From Neodontobutis hainanensis (lineage: Eukaryota; Chordata; Actinopteri; Gobiiformes; Odontobutidae), in contig JALDNG010000007.1 in the NCBI GenBank assembly GCA_024349245.1, positions 545,501 to 609,500 on the forward strand: a stretch of 64,000 nt of DNA, read 5' to 3'. Both the position numbers and the translations under genes were made by a program. The notes under the pieces were generated by a model. It saw only the letters and a list, made by a program, of their open reading frames with translations. It did no database searches and had not been told where the DNA came from. Positions 1 through 10,124 of this stretch are shown here, one piece after another. Numbering within the stretch: position 1 is the first letter of the stretch; each line of letters starts with the position of its first letter.

Positions 1-137
1 AACTTGACCTTGCTTGATTAGATTCTCATCTTAGCTCTAGTGCAAAATAACTCTGGTCTTGATAGATCCTCATCAGGAAATAAGGTTGTTTGCTTCACCC
101 ATTGTAACCTTTAACTTATTTTTATTTTTTTTGTTAG

Positions 138-686
138 CTTTTAAAATACGACAAAGAAATCGCAGACTTTCATGACGTCATTAGGGAAGAGGACATTACG
201 TTTCCACCCAGGTAAGAATTAAAACAGTCATGCACTGCTTAAATGTCAAATACGTATGTCTGTGTTATCCATTGCTACTGTCTGTCGCAGCTATCCCTAC
301 AGTGAGGATTACACTAAACCAACTCAGTATATGACTACTCGCTGTCCGGCCTGGTGCGATCGCATCCTAATGTCACACAGCGCCAAGGACATCATCTCGC
401 TCACCGTGAGTCTCAACCAAAATACATTTTTTTCATGTCAATGTTCCACTATAAGCCCTGACTTATAGAATATGTCTTGTATCCCAGAGAGAGGACAGTG
501 AGAATTACTTGGCCTACAACACAGTAGGTCCTAATGTCTGCATGGGAGACCATAAGGTAACAGTTTGAAATTTCTAAAGGACTTTGTACAAACAAATAAA
601 CTGACCATGTAATAACTCAAACATGTATTGTTGTTTTTTGTTAGCCGGTTTTCTTGTTCTTTGCGCTGAAGACAAATGGCCATTGA
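138..686 (+). CDS. inpp5a-like: Inositol polyphosphate 5-phosphatase, INPP5A type (3' end, partial)
   Basis: Four C-terminal exons are visible: 138-211, 291-405, 488-556 and 645-686 (stop TGA 684-686). All have AG/GT borders and phases that join in one frame. The protein carries the type I 5-phosphatase signatures: FPPSYPYSED, then RCPAWCDRILMS (catalytic PAWCDR block) and GPNVCMGDHKPVF (terminal DHKPV block). The family removes the 5-phosphate from Ins(1,4,5)P3 and InsP4, ending the calcium signal. The 5' part of the gene lies outside the window. Oddity: mammalian INPP5A continues for about 15 more residues to a CVVQ prenylation motif. Here the last exon stops after FFALKTNGH, so no CAAX box is encoded and membrane anchoring should differ. 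It lies tail to tail with nkx6.3. Family assignment is firm; whether this is the INPP5A orthologue or an ohnologue is inferred. Confidence 0.9.
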
Positions 687-3559
687 CTCCGATCGTTCTC
701 AATGGTAACAGCATATGCCACTGTGTGTATACTTTGCAGCTTGTATGTATGTGTGTGTAAGTGTCTTTGTGATGATGCCAGAGGAGGGGACGTAAATGTG
801 TCGAGTGATCACAGTAATCTGGCCCGGGGTCCCTGGAGAGCCATAACCGGAGCGAGCCCAGTGGAGTTTGGATATGAACTAAGATGAAGTGGCTGCAGGA
901 CACAAGTGCTCCAATGTGTCTGTTGTCATCGGACCAAAGGCTATCAGCACCTTTCACTGATCTATGTCTGTTGAATCCTCTCCACTGTCACCGTGGCTAC
1001 ATGCTAAGTGCATCTCTGAACTGCTTTTCAATAATTACCACACTGATGGCCGGCCAGAGACACATACATTGTGCTGGATAGGATATTGGCATTTTTACGG
1101 TCATGATTTTGTTTTCCTTGCCATTTAAATTTATTTTTCTCCTGGATTTATTGCTTTTCCATGAGCACACTACTTGAGGAAGATGCAGAATAATTAGATC
1201 TACCAAAACAATAGACCAACCTATTGGTCTTTAAATTTGTATGTGACACATTGGACCATGTAATCCTATGCCTCAGTGACTGTAGTTGAAAAGCTACACA
1301 CATTGCAGCTGCATGGGCTGTTTCTGCTTCTTAGCATACAGTATATGGCATATATACTAGTACCACCCTTTTATTTGAAGAAATACGCATTTATTTTTGG
1401 TTGCTCTTTAATCCCTCCATGTTCCTTTCCCAAGAGATAAAAATGTAATGGACTTCCCTCTCCTTCCAGTGAATGTAGGTCAAAGTGACCCTATTCCTAA
1501 TGTGTACTGTGAATGAATGCGTGTTTGTTTCATAAAATTCTCAACTAGAAAAATGCACTTTTTTCTTGTATTACATTCAATACATGTGTGCATTATGATC
1601 GTGTTTTTAAAAGCTGTCTCACAGTTTGTTTGTGCTTGGTGCAGGTGCATGAGGAGCATTACTCATTATTGCTGCAAATGAATGGTTCTCAACAAGAAGT
1701 CACTCAACAGCTACAAGACCGACCTTTGAACAAAAGCATGTTATTATTATTCAGTTTGGACACTGTAAAATCATGAACAAACATAAGCTTTGACGCAAGG
1801 GACCAAATGAGAATGATAAGGACTTGAGCGGAATTTTTCACTACCAGGCCTCTTCATCAGTGTGAACTTCCAATAGTTACATGCATTTTATTAAGTTTAG
1901 TGTTGAATTGAAGCGTAAACTCACTGTTTGTTTTTATTTTTTTTCAAGTTTTAAATATTTATTTTTATGTTGTTGACTGTTTTGATGCAACCAAACCCAA
2001 GTTAATTCCTGTGCAGATTTTATCTTTAGGTATAAAACAGAAAACTTTTGTAGTTGTAGATGTTAATATGACTTGTAAAAAAATGACTTGGCACATGTTG
2101 GTATCTTTTGTTGACACATTTTTTTCTGATAATTAATGAAATTTTTTTTTAATGACTGTAATTGCTGTTTGGTACCAACAAAAAGAAAACTTATTTTCCT
2201 CTGCTGCAAGTCTTATTTTTCTGTATTATAAATATTGAACTGTGGAAACAAAGTGCTTTATTCCGCCGTGTTTTAAATATTGTTATTACATTTTTTTGCC
2301 ATTCATAGTCAGTTGCTGACAGTATACACATATTACTGAGATTTACATTCTTTAATATTTACAGAAGACTAAAGGTTGAGAGCATTCTTAAATAAACTAT
2401 ACTATAAAATAATATTCATAAGTAGATATGTGTGTGTAGTCTATTATTAGGCCAGTGTACTGTACCTATTGCAGACAAACACTACAGTGTCATAACCTTT
2501 TATAATTAAAATACCAAAATAATGCCCAGGTGTTATTACTGGCTGCACTGCAACTTATGGAAACCTGACTCGCCTTTTTCTAAGAAAGCCTTATACATGA
2601 TCGGAAAACATTTTTAAAGAGCAGCTGCTAAACCCGTTTGGTTAGATTCCAAAACATGATTGCACAAAACCTCAGGAACTATCCCTTTCTATGACTTAGA
2701 TCCAGGACAATGCTGACTTGTTGAGGTGATAATAAATCCTACTATAGGTAAAGACCCTGTACTCTGCGGAATTAAAGTATTTGGACTAAACTCAACCTTT
2801 GAGAATCCATACTAAAACATGAGATAATTGTTCTCTTAATTATATTCATTGACTATAATCAATAAATAAATTATAATTGTTCTGTGCTGTTTTCTTTGAC
2901 AAAGCAACTGCTAATTCACAACAAAATATTTAACCGTTTTCTGTTTATATTATTTTTTGTGTGAAAAAAAAAAAACTTCCTCTGTTTTTCTTTTGACAGA
3001 GCCATGCATCTTAGTCATGTGACGTGCCTGAACCATATGGAGTCTAATGGAGAATGAGATTGTCTGCTTCTATTGATTTTATGTTAAATGGCTTTTGGGG
3101 GTGATTGTCTTCAATTAGACCGTACCATGAGCGTAAATCACACCAGATTTGACTTTTTTGCACTTCGTTTAACTTACAGTTTAATTTCCTCAGTCTACTC
3201 ACAGTGATAACGCTAAAACAGTGAAGTGGGTTTTGTCATTGATCATTTACAAAATATAATTTTTTCTAGGCGTGTGTTAAATTAGTTCTATAAGATCAAA
3301 TTGTGATATAAAAAAAACAACACGTAACCGGACATGCTAAAGACATTTAAATAATAATGCCCACATATCTTTTTTTTGCAAATGTATCTAAAACAGATTC
3401 TAGAGGTAGAACCTTCCAATAGTGTGTATTGTGTTATCAGGTAAACTCACCAGAATGTTTCACCCAGGTAGTCACCATATGCAAGAGCTTATAAAAATAT
3501 ATAAACAATCTAATCAATTTAGAGAAGTAAGATTCACCGAGGAAGGAAGACAATCATAT
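687..3559 (+). other. 3' flank and UTR of the INPP5A-type gene
   Basis: This AT-rich stretch follows the stop codon. Possible polyadenylation signals AATAAA occur at 2391-2396 and again near 2860. A possible alternative terminal exon at 1645-1776 is listed separately. No other protein-like reading or structural RNA was recognised. The sequence from about 3570 onward probably belongs to the 3' UTR of nkx6.3 on the opposite strand, with TTTATT (AATAAA on the minus strand) at 3584-3589. Confidence 0.45.
1645..1776 (+). other. Possible alternative terminal exon of the INPP5A-type gene
   Basis: A good polypyrimidine-AG acceptor (GTGCTTGGTGCAG, ending 1644) is followed by 44 codons, the last being TGA at 1774-1776. 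The frame is phase 0, so the exon ending at 556 could splice here instead of to 645. That would replace PVFLFFALKTNGH with a 43-residue tail beginning VHEEHYSLLLQMNG. Such a protein would lose the Pro-Val after DHK in the DHKPV block. The tail has no CAAX box and resembles no family I know. It may equally be chance open reading within the 3' UTR. Confidence 0.2.
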
Positions 3560-3859
3560 AATTGTGATATTTAATTTTATTCATTTATTTTAATAGCATC
3601 ATGCATTTTTTAATGTATTTTTGTATCTTTTTTTTTTTTTTACAAAACTGCCCAGTACATCATTTTCTATAATTCAGTAGCATTAACCCCAAAGTATTTA
3701 AGAACAGTCTTTTAACATTTGCTTTGTTGTGACTGACTGAACACAACATGCTCCACATCTCGGGGATTAAACACAGTATTCCAAACTAATTTCAATTTAT
3801 TCCAACTCTTTGATTGATAACATTACAGCATGCATGTCTGTGGAGAGGCCCGTGTGTGA

Positions 3860-5217
3860 TCAGACGTGGTGTGGTCCAAGGCGCAGCACAGAGAAAGCTC
3901 TGCGGTGTTTGCGCAATAAGAGTCGGATCTTGTCATCATCAGAGTCCGGATCCAAAGGTTTATTGTATTCCTCATCCTCCACTTCATTTTCTGAGGCCTC
4001 GCCGCTCTGTCCCACGTGGCTCGCCTGTGTGGAACTTGGTTCAGATGCGCTCTTCTTCCTCCACTTGGTGCGTCGGTTCTGAAACCACACCTACATACGA
4101 CGAGTTTAATTTGTTAGTTCATGTGAGCAGGTGGTAATTTACAGTACATTTTGAAGTATGACAACTATCTCACATATGCTTCTCAGTTGTGGGAACACAC
4201 ACGTCAGTCTTATTCAAACTAGTCTCACCTTAACTTGCGACTCAGTCATTCCCAGTGAGTAGGCCAGTCGGGCTCGCTCAGGTCCAGCCAAGTATTTTGT
4301 CTGCTCAAAGGTTTTCTCCAGTGCAAATATCTGGTGTCCACTGAACGTCGGCCTGGTGTGTTTCTTCCTGCTAGTCATCTCCCCGAGAGGACCACTGCCT
4401 GAATACATCCCAAGCACAAAACATTTTATTATTTTGTGATGTGTTTAAGTAATATGTCACACTGTGCATCTGTGACAAGAAACATTCTATACACCTGCTT
4501 TTTTTTTTTTTGTTTTTCTTTACAATATTCTTAATTCAAATCTAAGTAGCAGTGGTTTCACTGGAGCATTTCCATGAACAATGAATACTGTCAAAAAACA
4601 ATCAATTGATCACTACTTGTGGTCAAGAATTAAGTTAATCTTAAAGTTAACAGTCTTGAGAGAAAACTATTTTTTTTCCTTCAATTCATGTATTTTTATA
4701 TAAAGCGTGGCACATACAGCTTTATTGCATTAAAGAGAGGAGAAACTTCATTCAAACATGAACATATGAAAGCATGGGTTCTGGTCGGAGGGGGACACTC
4801 ACTGTTGGTGCACTGTTGGCGTGTCGTCCTCCACTCACAGCTGCTCTCGGCCCAGCAGCCCATGCTGCGCCCCTTCATGGGGCACTCTGTGGCTGGCTTG
4901 TTGAAGCTGCCCAGTGATGAGTTGTAGTCCCGGTTGTAGTACACAGGCGTGTTGGAGATGGACGGGCCAAAGCTGCCCATGGGAGCGTAGCCGGACAGCA
5001 GAGTGCCGGTGCCAGTGGAGCCCACTCCAACCATGGAGCGGCTCAAGATGTCACTGATGCCGTGGGCCGTCCCGGGCGCAAGCTGACTGTTCAGACTCGG
5101 GTTGAGTTTGTAAAAGGAGTTGGGCACTGAGTACTGGCACACTGGAGCCTTGAGGTCAGATGAAAACTGGTTGAGGCTGTTGTTGAAGAGAAAGGATCCC
5201 TGGATGTTTGGATCCAT
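3860..5217 (-). CDS. nkx6.3: Homeobox transcription factor Nkx6.3
   Basis: Three coding exons on the minus strand: 5217-4803, 4398-4229 and 4090-3860, coding 271 residues (human NKX6-3 has about 265). The start MDPNIQGSFLFNN and the motifs APVCQYSVPNSFYKLNP and AHGISDILSR match NKX6-3 rather than NKX6-1 or NKX6-2. The homeodomain spans about residues 150-209, with TFSGHQIFALEKTFEQTKYL and the recognition helix containing W197, Q199 and N200. As in NKX6 genes, the last intron falls between QVK and VWFQNRR. The acidic C-terminus reads EYNKPLDPDSDDDKIRLLLR. The family are nuclear repressors in endoderm and neural patterning; NKX6-3 acts in gastric epithelium. The gene is convergent with the INPP5A-type gene. 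Confidence 0.93.
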
Positions 5218-5770
5218 GGGTACTCTGCTCCAGGTCTTAGTATCCCAAAAATGCAGTAAGATCCAGTTAGAAAATTGGGACCCGTTCTTATCCTTAAGTG
5301 GTGTCTGCAGTTATACCTGCTCTTTGCTAGATCCTTTAAATCAACAACTGAAGTCCTCAGTTTTAATCCCTACAAAATCATAACAGCACAACAGCAAAGA
5401 CACCCTCACTTTGGCCCTCAGCGTCTGGCCCCATATCGGATGAGCCCCTGAATAAATATTTGAATGTTGTCCTAAAGATGCGTACCTCCTGCAGACTCGC
5501 ATCCCATAAAAAAGCAGGATGTGGAATTGGAGTGGCACCTTGATAAAGACGGGCCACATTTGAATGCAGCCTGGGATTGGCCTAGGTCTTGGTGCTTTAA
5601 TGCGTTTCTATTGGCTCTTCTGTGCAAGCCAAGCCTTTTATTGGAAAGAAGCAGATTAATAGTTTTTTGAACAGGTGGAGTGGGAACTAGTAGATTTTTT
5701 GATGGCCTGCCATGTCTGACCAAGCAGTGGAGCACCAGCAGCTGAGCCCAGAGCACAGAGGAATCACAGC
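5218..5770 (-). promoter_or_regulatory. Likely nkx6.3 promoter and 5' UTR
   Basis: Upstream of the nkx6.3 start, the minus strand carries four CCAAT boxes, seen as ATTGG on the plus strand at 5526-5530, 5576-5580, 5610-5614 and 5640-5644. A TATA-like ATAAAAGG overlaps the outermost one (plus CTTTTAT, 5635-5641). Four NF-Y-type boxes within 120 bp is unusual density. The transcription start was not fixed; it probably lies below 5610 if the TATA-like box is used. Confidence 0.45.
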
Positions 5771-6890
5771 TGATCTGTACCTGAGTGAATTATAAATTTT
5801 AATTATTACCTACATCCTTTCCTACTACAGTAGTAGATTAGTGTGAACACAAATAATATTATAACAATAATAATAATATAATTTTAGCCTTTGGGTGTGA
5901 GAGAGAGAGGACTGACATGAAGCAAAAGGACCTGAGATGAGATTAAAACTGAATTAACTATGTTATGCAGGTGAGCCACTGAAAACCCATAGATTTAGTT
6001 TATATTTTAGGTTTTATATTTAAAAGTCATTAAGTTATACTTTACTGAGAAAAGCACCTATTGCATTCGCCTCATTCTTCTCAAACTGAACTCCTGAAAT
6101 CTTTGTTTTTGTTCTACTTTTTATTTTCTTGGCCTGTATAAACCAAGGACGGGCCTTCCATTCTAGAGATATAGCCATATGTGAATAGGCTGATGTTCCA
6201 CTAAATTATAAAAATAAAACACATTTCAAAGGGCAAAGAAACCTACAATCTAAAAGGCTGATTAGGAAAATAATCAAAACTCAGGTTTGACACAACACAA
6301 AGCAACACAGTGAAAGCCACTGGTTCTCATTATTCATATTGGTCCTCCTAAAAAGACTAACTGAACTATTCCACTCATGATTTTCTAGTCAAACACGTAT
6401 GTTTGCATGCTCTCAGACACCCTGAGTAAAAGCCATGTGAGGGGCATTAGTAATACACAGGGAAGTCCGGGTAACTTTCCAAGAGTGATGATGTCACCAT
6501 AAACTTCCACGATTTTTGATCACGTGACCAGGACAACCACCCACTGGGGGCTGAGGGAAGTGCAGGAGTCCACATGTGTCCTACAGATACTGTCTAAAGC
6601 AGAGCTTCCCAAACCTTTCAGAAAATAACTCAAAATAACAATGTGAGAGCCCTGTGATCTCAGGACCACCACAAGTGTAATATTTTTTATTTGCATGGTA
6701 CAATTTTTATTTTCCCATTGTTTAACATTTCTGGAAATCCTCTCAAAATCCTCCTGTGTGACATCATCACAAAACTATGCATTTCTGTTACATTCACTAA
6801 AGCCATTGTATTTGAAACTAGATATCTACTATCTTAGTGGAAATTTCCATGATGTATTTCTAGATTTAATGGGTATATTTTTTGAGTAGT
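5771..6890. other. Intergenic DNA upstream of nkx6.3
   Basis: No gene was recognised. A short ATT/AAT-rich simple repeat lies near 5860-5885. An E-box in a near-palindromic context, GATCACGTGACC, lies near 6519. The remainder is unremarkable AT-rich sequence that could hold regulatory elements for nkx6.3 or neurl3. Confidence 0.4.
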
Positions 6891-6909
6891 CATAAATAGA
6901 CAATAAGAA

Positions 6910-7165
6910 CATTATAAGAACATTAACCACACTGAATTTACACAGACACTAACACCTTTAATGCACAAACACTTTCCCCACACTACATTTTATACCATTT
7001 TATCCTTTTATACCTGATAACATGCTGGAGCAGTCCAATAACTTCAGTAAATGTCCTTTGTGCTTGTGTATTTTTGTCTTGTGTGTGTTTTTGCACCTTA
7101 TTGAGTTACCCAGTGAGAATTCTGTTGTGTCAAGTGCACAATGACAATAAGCATTTTATTCAAAT
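6910..7165 (+). repeat. Degenerate 3' end of a fish non-LTR retroelement
   Basis: The sequence ends with a recurrent teleost repeat tail: a TTGCACCTTATTGAGTTACC block, then GAATTCTGTTGTGTCAAGTG, then CACAATGACAATAA followed by an A/T-rich tail. This matches the 3' ends of abundant fish LINE-related repeats as I remember them. It carries no coding potential. Its end coincides with the start of the neurl3 tandem duplication unit. The upstream limit is uncertain and the family name was not determined. Confidence 0.5.
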
Positions 7166-7519
7166 TCTAATAATTTACAGAAAGAAAATTGGACAAAGAA
7201 TTTGCTGTAGATTATTGCATTGTGGTTTTGACCAAAAAGAGGACGCAGTAAAAAGACACACTTTCAGACCAAAAAGGTTGTGCCAATACCAAGGTTCATC
7301 AGCAGCTGGTAATTTATGTTATATTATAATTTATAAAAACAAACTGAAATGTTTTTTTTTTTTTTTTAAAGTAAAGGCTGACAGTCACTTGTAAAAACTG
7401 ATTTGCATTGAATTAACAGTTTAGTCAAACAGAAACCTAAAGAAAATAAATAAAGAAAATGAAAAGATAACTCACAGCTTTGGGGACTTTTCCAAAGTTG
7501 GTTACTCCTCCTCTTTTTT

Positions 7520-7668
7520 CCCTCCTCTTTCACTTTCCATGTGAAGTAGGGAAATGTTTTGTTTTGACTGGCACGTGCACACTTAAAAGAAGGCAACAGT
7601 CTTAAGCGAGGACAACTGAAACTATAAACCAGAACAGCCTCTCTAAGAAACACGAAGACAAGTTAAAC
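7520..7668 (+). promoter_or_regulatory. neurl3 promoter and 5' UTR with ISRE-like site
   Basis: The plus strand reads TTTCACTTTC at 7528-7537, the reverse complement of GAAAGTGAAA, which fits the interferon-stimulated response element core GAAANNGAAA. A TATA-like TTAAAA lies at 7583-7588, about 45 bp downstream. The coding start is at 7669. Mammalian NEURL3 is induced by inflammatory and interferon signals, so the site fits the gene. The transcription start is inferred. Confidence 0.5.
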
Positions 7669-9410
7669 ATGAGGACGGAGAGCAGACACATCAATGAGAG
7701 ACACTTTGGTAAGATGCTATTTTATGTTCAAAATCATTTTTATTTGTGTGAGAAAAGATTGATTTTTATCAAAAAAGAATAGTTTAGAAAGCTGAAATGT
7801 AATCCAAATGATAGTAATTTTGTATTTCTAATGAAATCTTCATAACTGCATAAGTACTTTTCCTGATAATGTTCAGAATTTCTGTGAAATCTTATACATA
7901 TTTGGATATATTGTGCGTGCGACTTGGTAAGAGCTGTTGAGTCTGTTACTGAAAATGTTATTATTATATTTAACAACCAAAGATCTATAGCGCTGTTATA
8001 AGATGACTTTATACAAGTTTTTTTTAATCAAAAGTTGTCGAAGGTGAGGTAATCCTTGAATTGCCATGTCAGATGCAATAGCTCTGACACTTACTATAAT
8101 ACACTAAACTATAATGCTGTGTGATGACTCAGTGGTTCATTTGTCAGTTAAGAGTGAAGCAATACCTGCAAGATAAGGCTTGTGAACAGTGCTGAGGTTA
8201 AGTTTATGGTTTCTGTATAATATTACTCCTCACAGCAATTCTTATCACAAATACCTGTACCAAGTTGTGAATGAACTGTGCCCAGTTTCTAAAATGAGAC
8301 AGTTACGCTTGTTATTCCTCTAGAAAAGGTAATAGTTGTTTTAAGACATTGTTATATTGAATTGTTAGTCACCTGATTACTAACCACAAGGGAAACTGTG
8401 TTTTGCAGGGATTAAAGAGGTGCACCAGTGCTCTGTAAAATGCCTGGGACCACTCTCATTCCACACACAAACCAAAGGTGAGAGTATACGTCTGAGCAAC
8501 CGCGGCCAATGTGCAGAGCGCTCTGCAAACACCTTTTACAACGGTCTGGTGTTCAGCTGCCGCACAGTGAAGGTCAAGGAGAGGATTCGTCTGAGGATAG
8601 ACAAAAACGACTTCATATGGGCTGGAGCAATCAGAGTGGGCTTCACTAATGTGCCCCCCTCAGCCAGAGCTAGTCCTCTGCCGGGCATGGCCATCCCCTG
8701 CCTCACAAAGTTCCCGGGACACTGGGCTGCTCCGGTAGAGGAATCCCTGGTCAAAGCGGGATCACAGCTGGAGTTCTGGGTTTCAGAAACTGGTTCGTTG
8801 TATGTGTGTGTAAACAAAAGCATTCAGGAAAAGCTGTTAACCGACGTGGACGTCAGACGACCACTGTGGGCCATGATAGATGTCTACGGTCAGACGTGTG
8901 CCATCACACTTTTAGGTATTTTTACCAGTACTAAATCTTTGGCTCTCTGTAGTTCCACCTCTTTTAGTAAAATGTTATGCATGATGAATAATGAACTGTC
9001 TCTCATGCTGCTGATTACAGGTTCAGTAAAAAAAGAACTGTTTTGCACGAGAGAATCTTGCATTCCACCTGAAAGTGCATTTTACACTGCTCCGAGATTT
9101 GAACGCAGAAGAAAGGACATCCCATTGTCGGACAAAAGCACCCCAGCAGGTAGCATAAAAACATACGGTTCATGTTTGATTGGCTGGCTCAATGAATTGT
9201 CTTTGTTAATGTGGTTTCTGTTCTTTACTTGCAGACAAAAACAGCTGTGAGAAATGTGTGGTCTGCTTAGAAGGAAAGGCTCGGATTATGGTGAACCCTT
9301 GTGGCCATCAGTGTCTATGCTCCAAATGTGCCATCAGAATTATGGACGAGTTCGGCACTTGTCCACTGTGTCGCCGGACGTTCCACAGTGGGACCATCAT
9401 TACTCGGTGA
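7669..9410 (+). CDS. neurl3: E3 ubiquitin ligase NEURL3 (neuralized domain plus RING)
   Basis: Four coding exons: 7669-7708, 8409-8915, 9021-9149 and 9235-9410, giving 283 residues (human about 262). The neuralized (NHR) domain spans roughly residues 25-180: FHTQTKGESIRLSN, RLRIDKNDFIWAGAIRVGFT, PCLTKFPGHWAAPVEE and RRPLWAMIDVYGQ. A C3HC4 RING finger lies at residues 233-271: C233, C236, C248, H250, C254, C257, C268 and C271 (motifs CVVCLEGKA, NPCGHQCLCSKC, CPLC). The pairing of one NHR with a C-terminal RING identifies NEURL3 (LINCR), which ubiquitinates immune and viral targets. AATAAA signals lie at 9419-9424 and 9564-9569. The second intron (8916-9020) is 105 bp, a multiple of three, and stop-free, so a retained-intron protein is possible. 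A ruined duplicate lies downstream. Confidence 0.93.
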
Positions 9411-9794
9411 TCCACGGCAAATAAAAAAAATATATGTGAATCAGTGTACAGACAGTGGAAACTGGAAATGTGTCTAAAAGCACAAAGAGCTCTTGAAAAT
9501 ATTATATTGTTAATATACTGTATATGAATTGTTATGTAAAATGTTTAATTGTGGTTAAATTGTAATAAAATTATTTTGTATATTTTTGTATTAATCACTG
9601 ATATTCATTTAATTTAAAATGTGAAATGCTGTGTTGTAATTCTACTGATACATATGAGTTAATATTTAATTCTAAAATGTTTTTATGGAAAATACTGTAA
9701 TATAAAGTGACATCTTTTACTAAAAAAGCATTTATTGCAACTATTCTCATCATATTTGTTGAGGTTCTTATTCTTTAGGCCCATATCAAATGGA

Positions 9795-10124
9795 GAATGG
9801 TTAACACTCATGCTTCACATAAACAAGGTCCTGGGTTTGATCCCAGGCCAGGGCCTTTCTGTGTGGAGTTTGTGTGTTTTTCCTGTGTCTGTGTAGGTTT
9901 TCTCCGGGTACTCCAGTTTTTCCTCCAATTAAAAGACAAGTACAATAGTCCTCCCCCTCCCATGGGGCCAGGTTGTCTTTGTAGATGAGGATTGGTTCTC
10001 AATTGACACGCCTTCTTAAAGAAAAAAGATCTCGAGAACATGACAACTAATGAGACATGAATATTTTTGTAATGACTTCACATGCTTTTGCTGTTTTCAG
10101 TAAATGACATAAAGGCCTTCTAAT
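9795..10124 (+). repeat. Degenerate tRNA-like fish interspersed repeat
   Basis: It contains a polymerase III B-box-like GGGTTTGATCCC (about 9834-9845) and then the familiar teleost repeat blocks GGGCCTTTCTGTGTGGAGTT, TGTGTTTTTCCTGTGTCTGT and TTTTCTCCGGGTACTCCAGT. The tail reads ATGACATAAAGGCCTTCTAA with TCTAATTCTAAT. It has no intact coding sequence. Its tail abuts the second neurl3 duplication unit. Part of the interval (about 10041-10105) also resembles 11713-11775. Confidence 0.6.

Noticed and set aside
171..178. Perfect cyclic-AMP response element TGACGTCA
   Set aside because: It lies inside a coding exon of the phosphatase (His-Asp-Val-Ile codons), so chance from coding sequence is the better explanation.
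3810..4137. Plus-strand reading frames over 90 codons
   Set aside because: They are antisense to the nkx6.3 homeobox exon.
3860..5217. Assignment of the homeobox gene as nkx6.2, given the INPP5A neighbour
   Set aside because: The N-terminal blocks APVCQYSV and NSFYKL and the C-terminus match NKX6-3, not NKX6-2.
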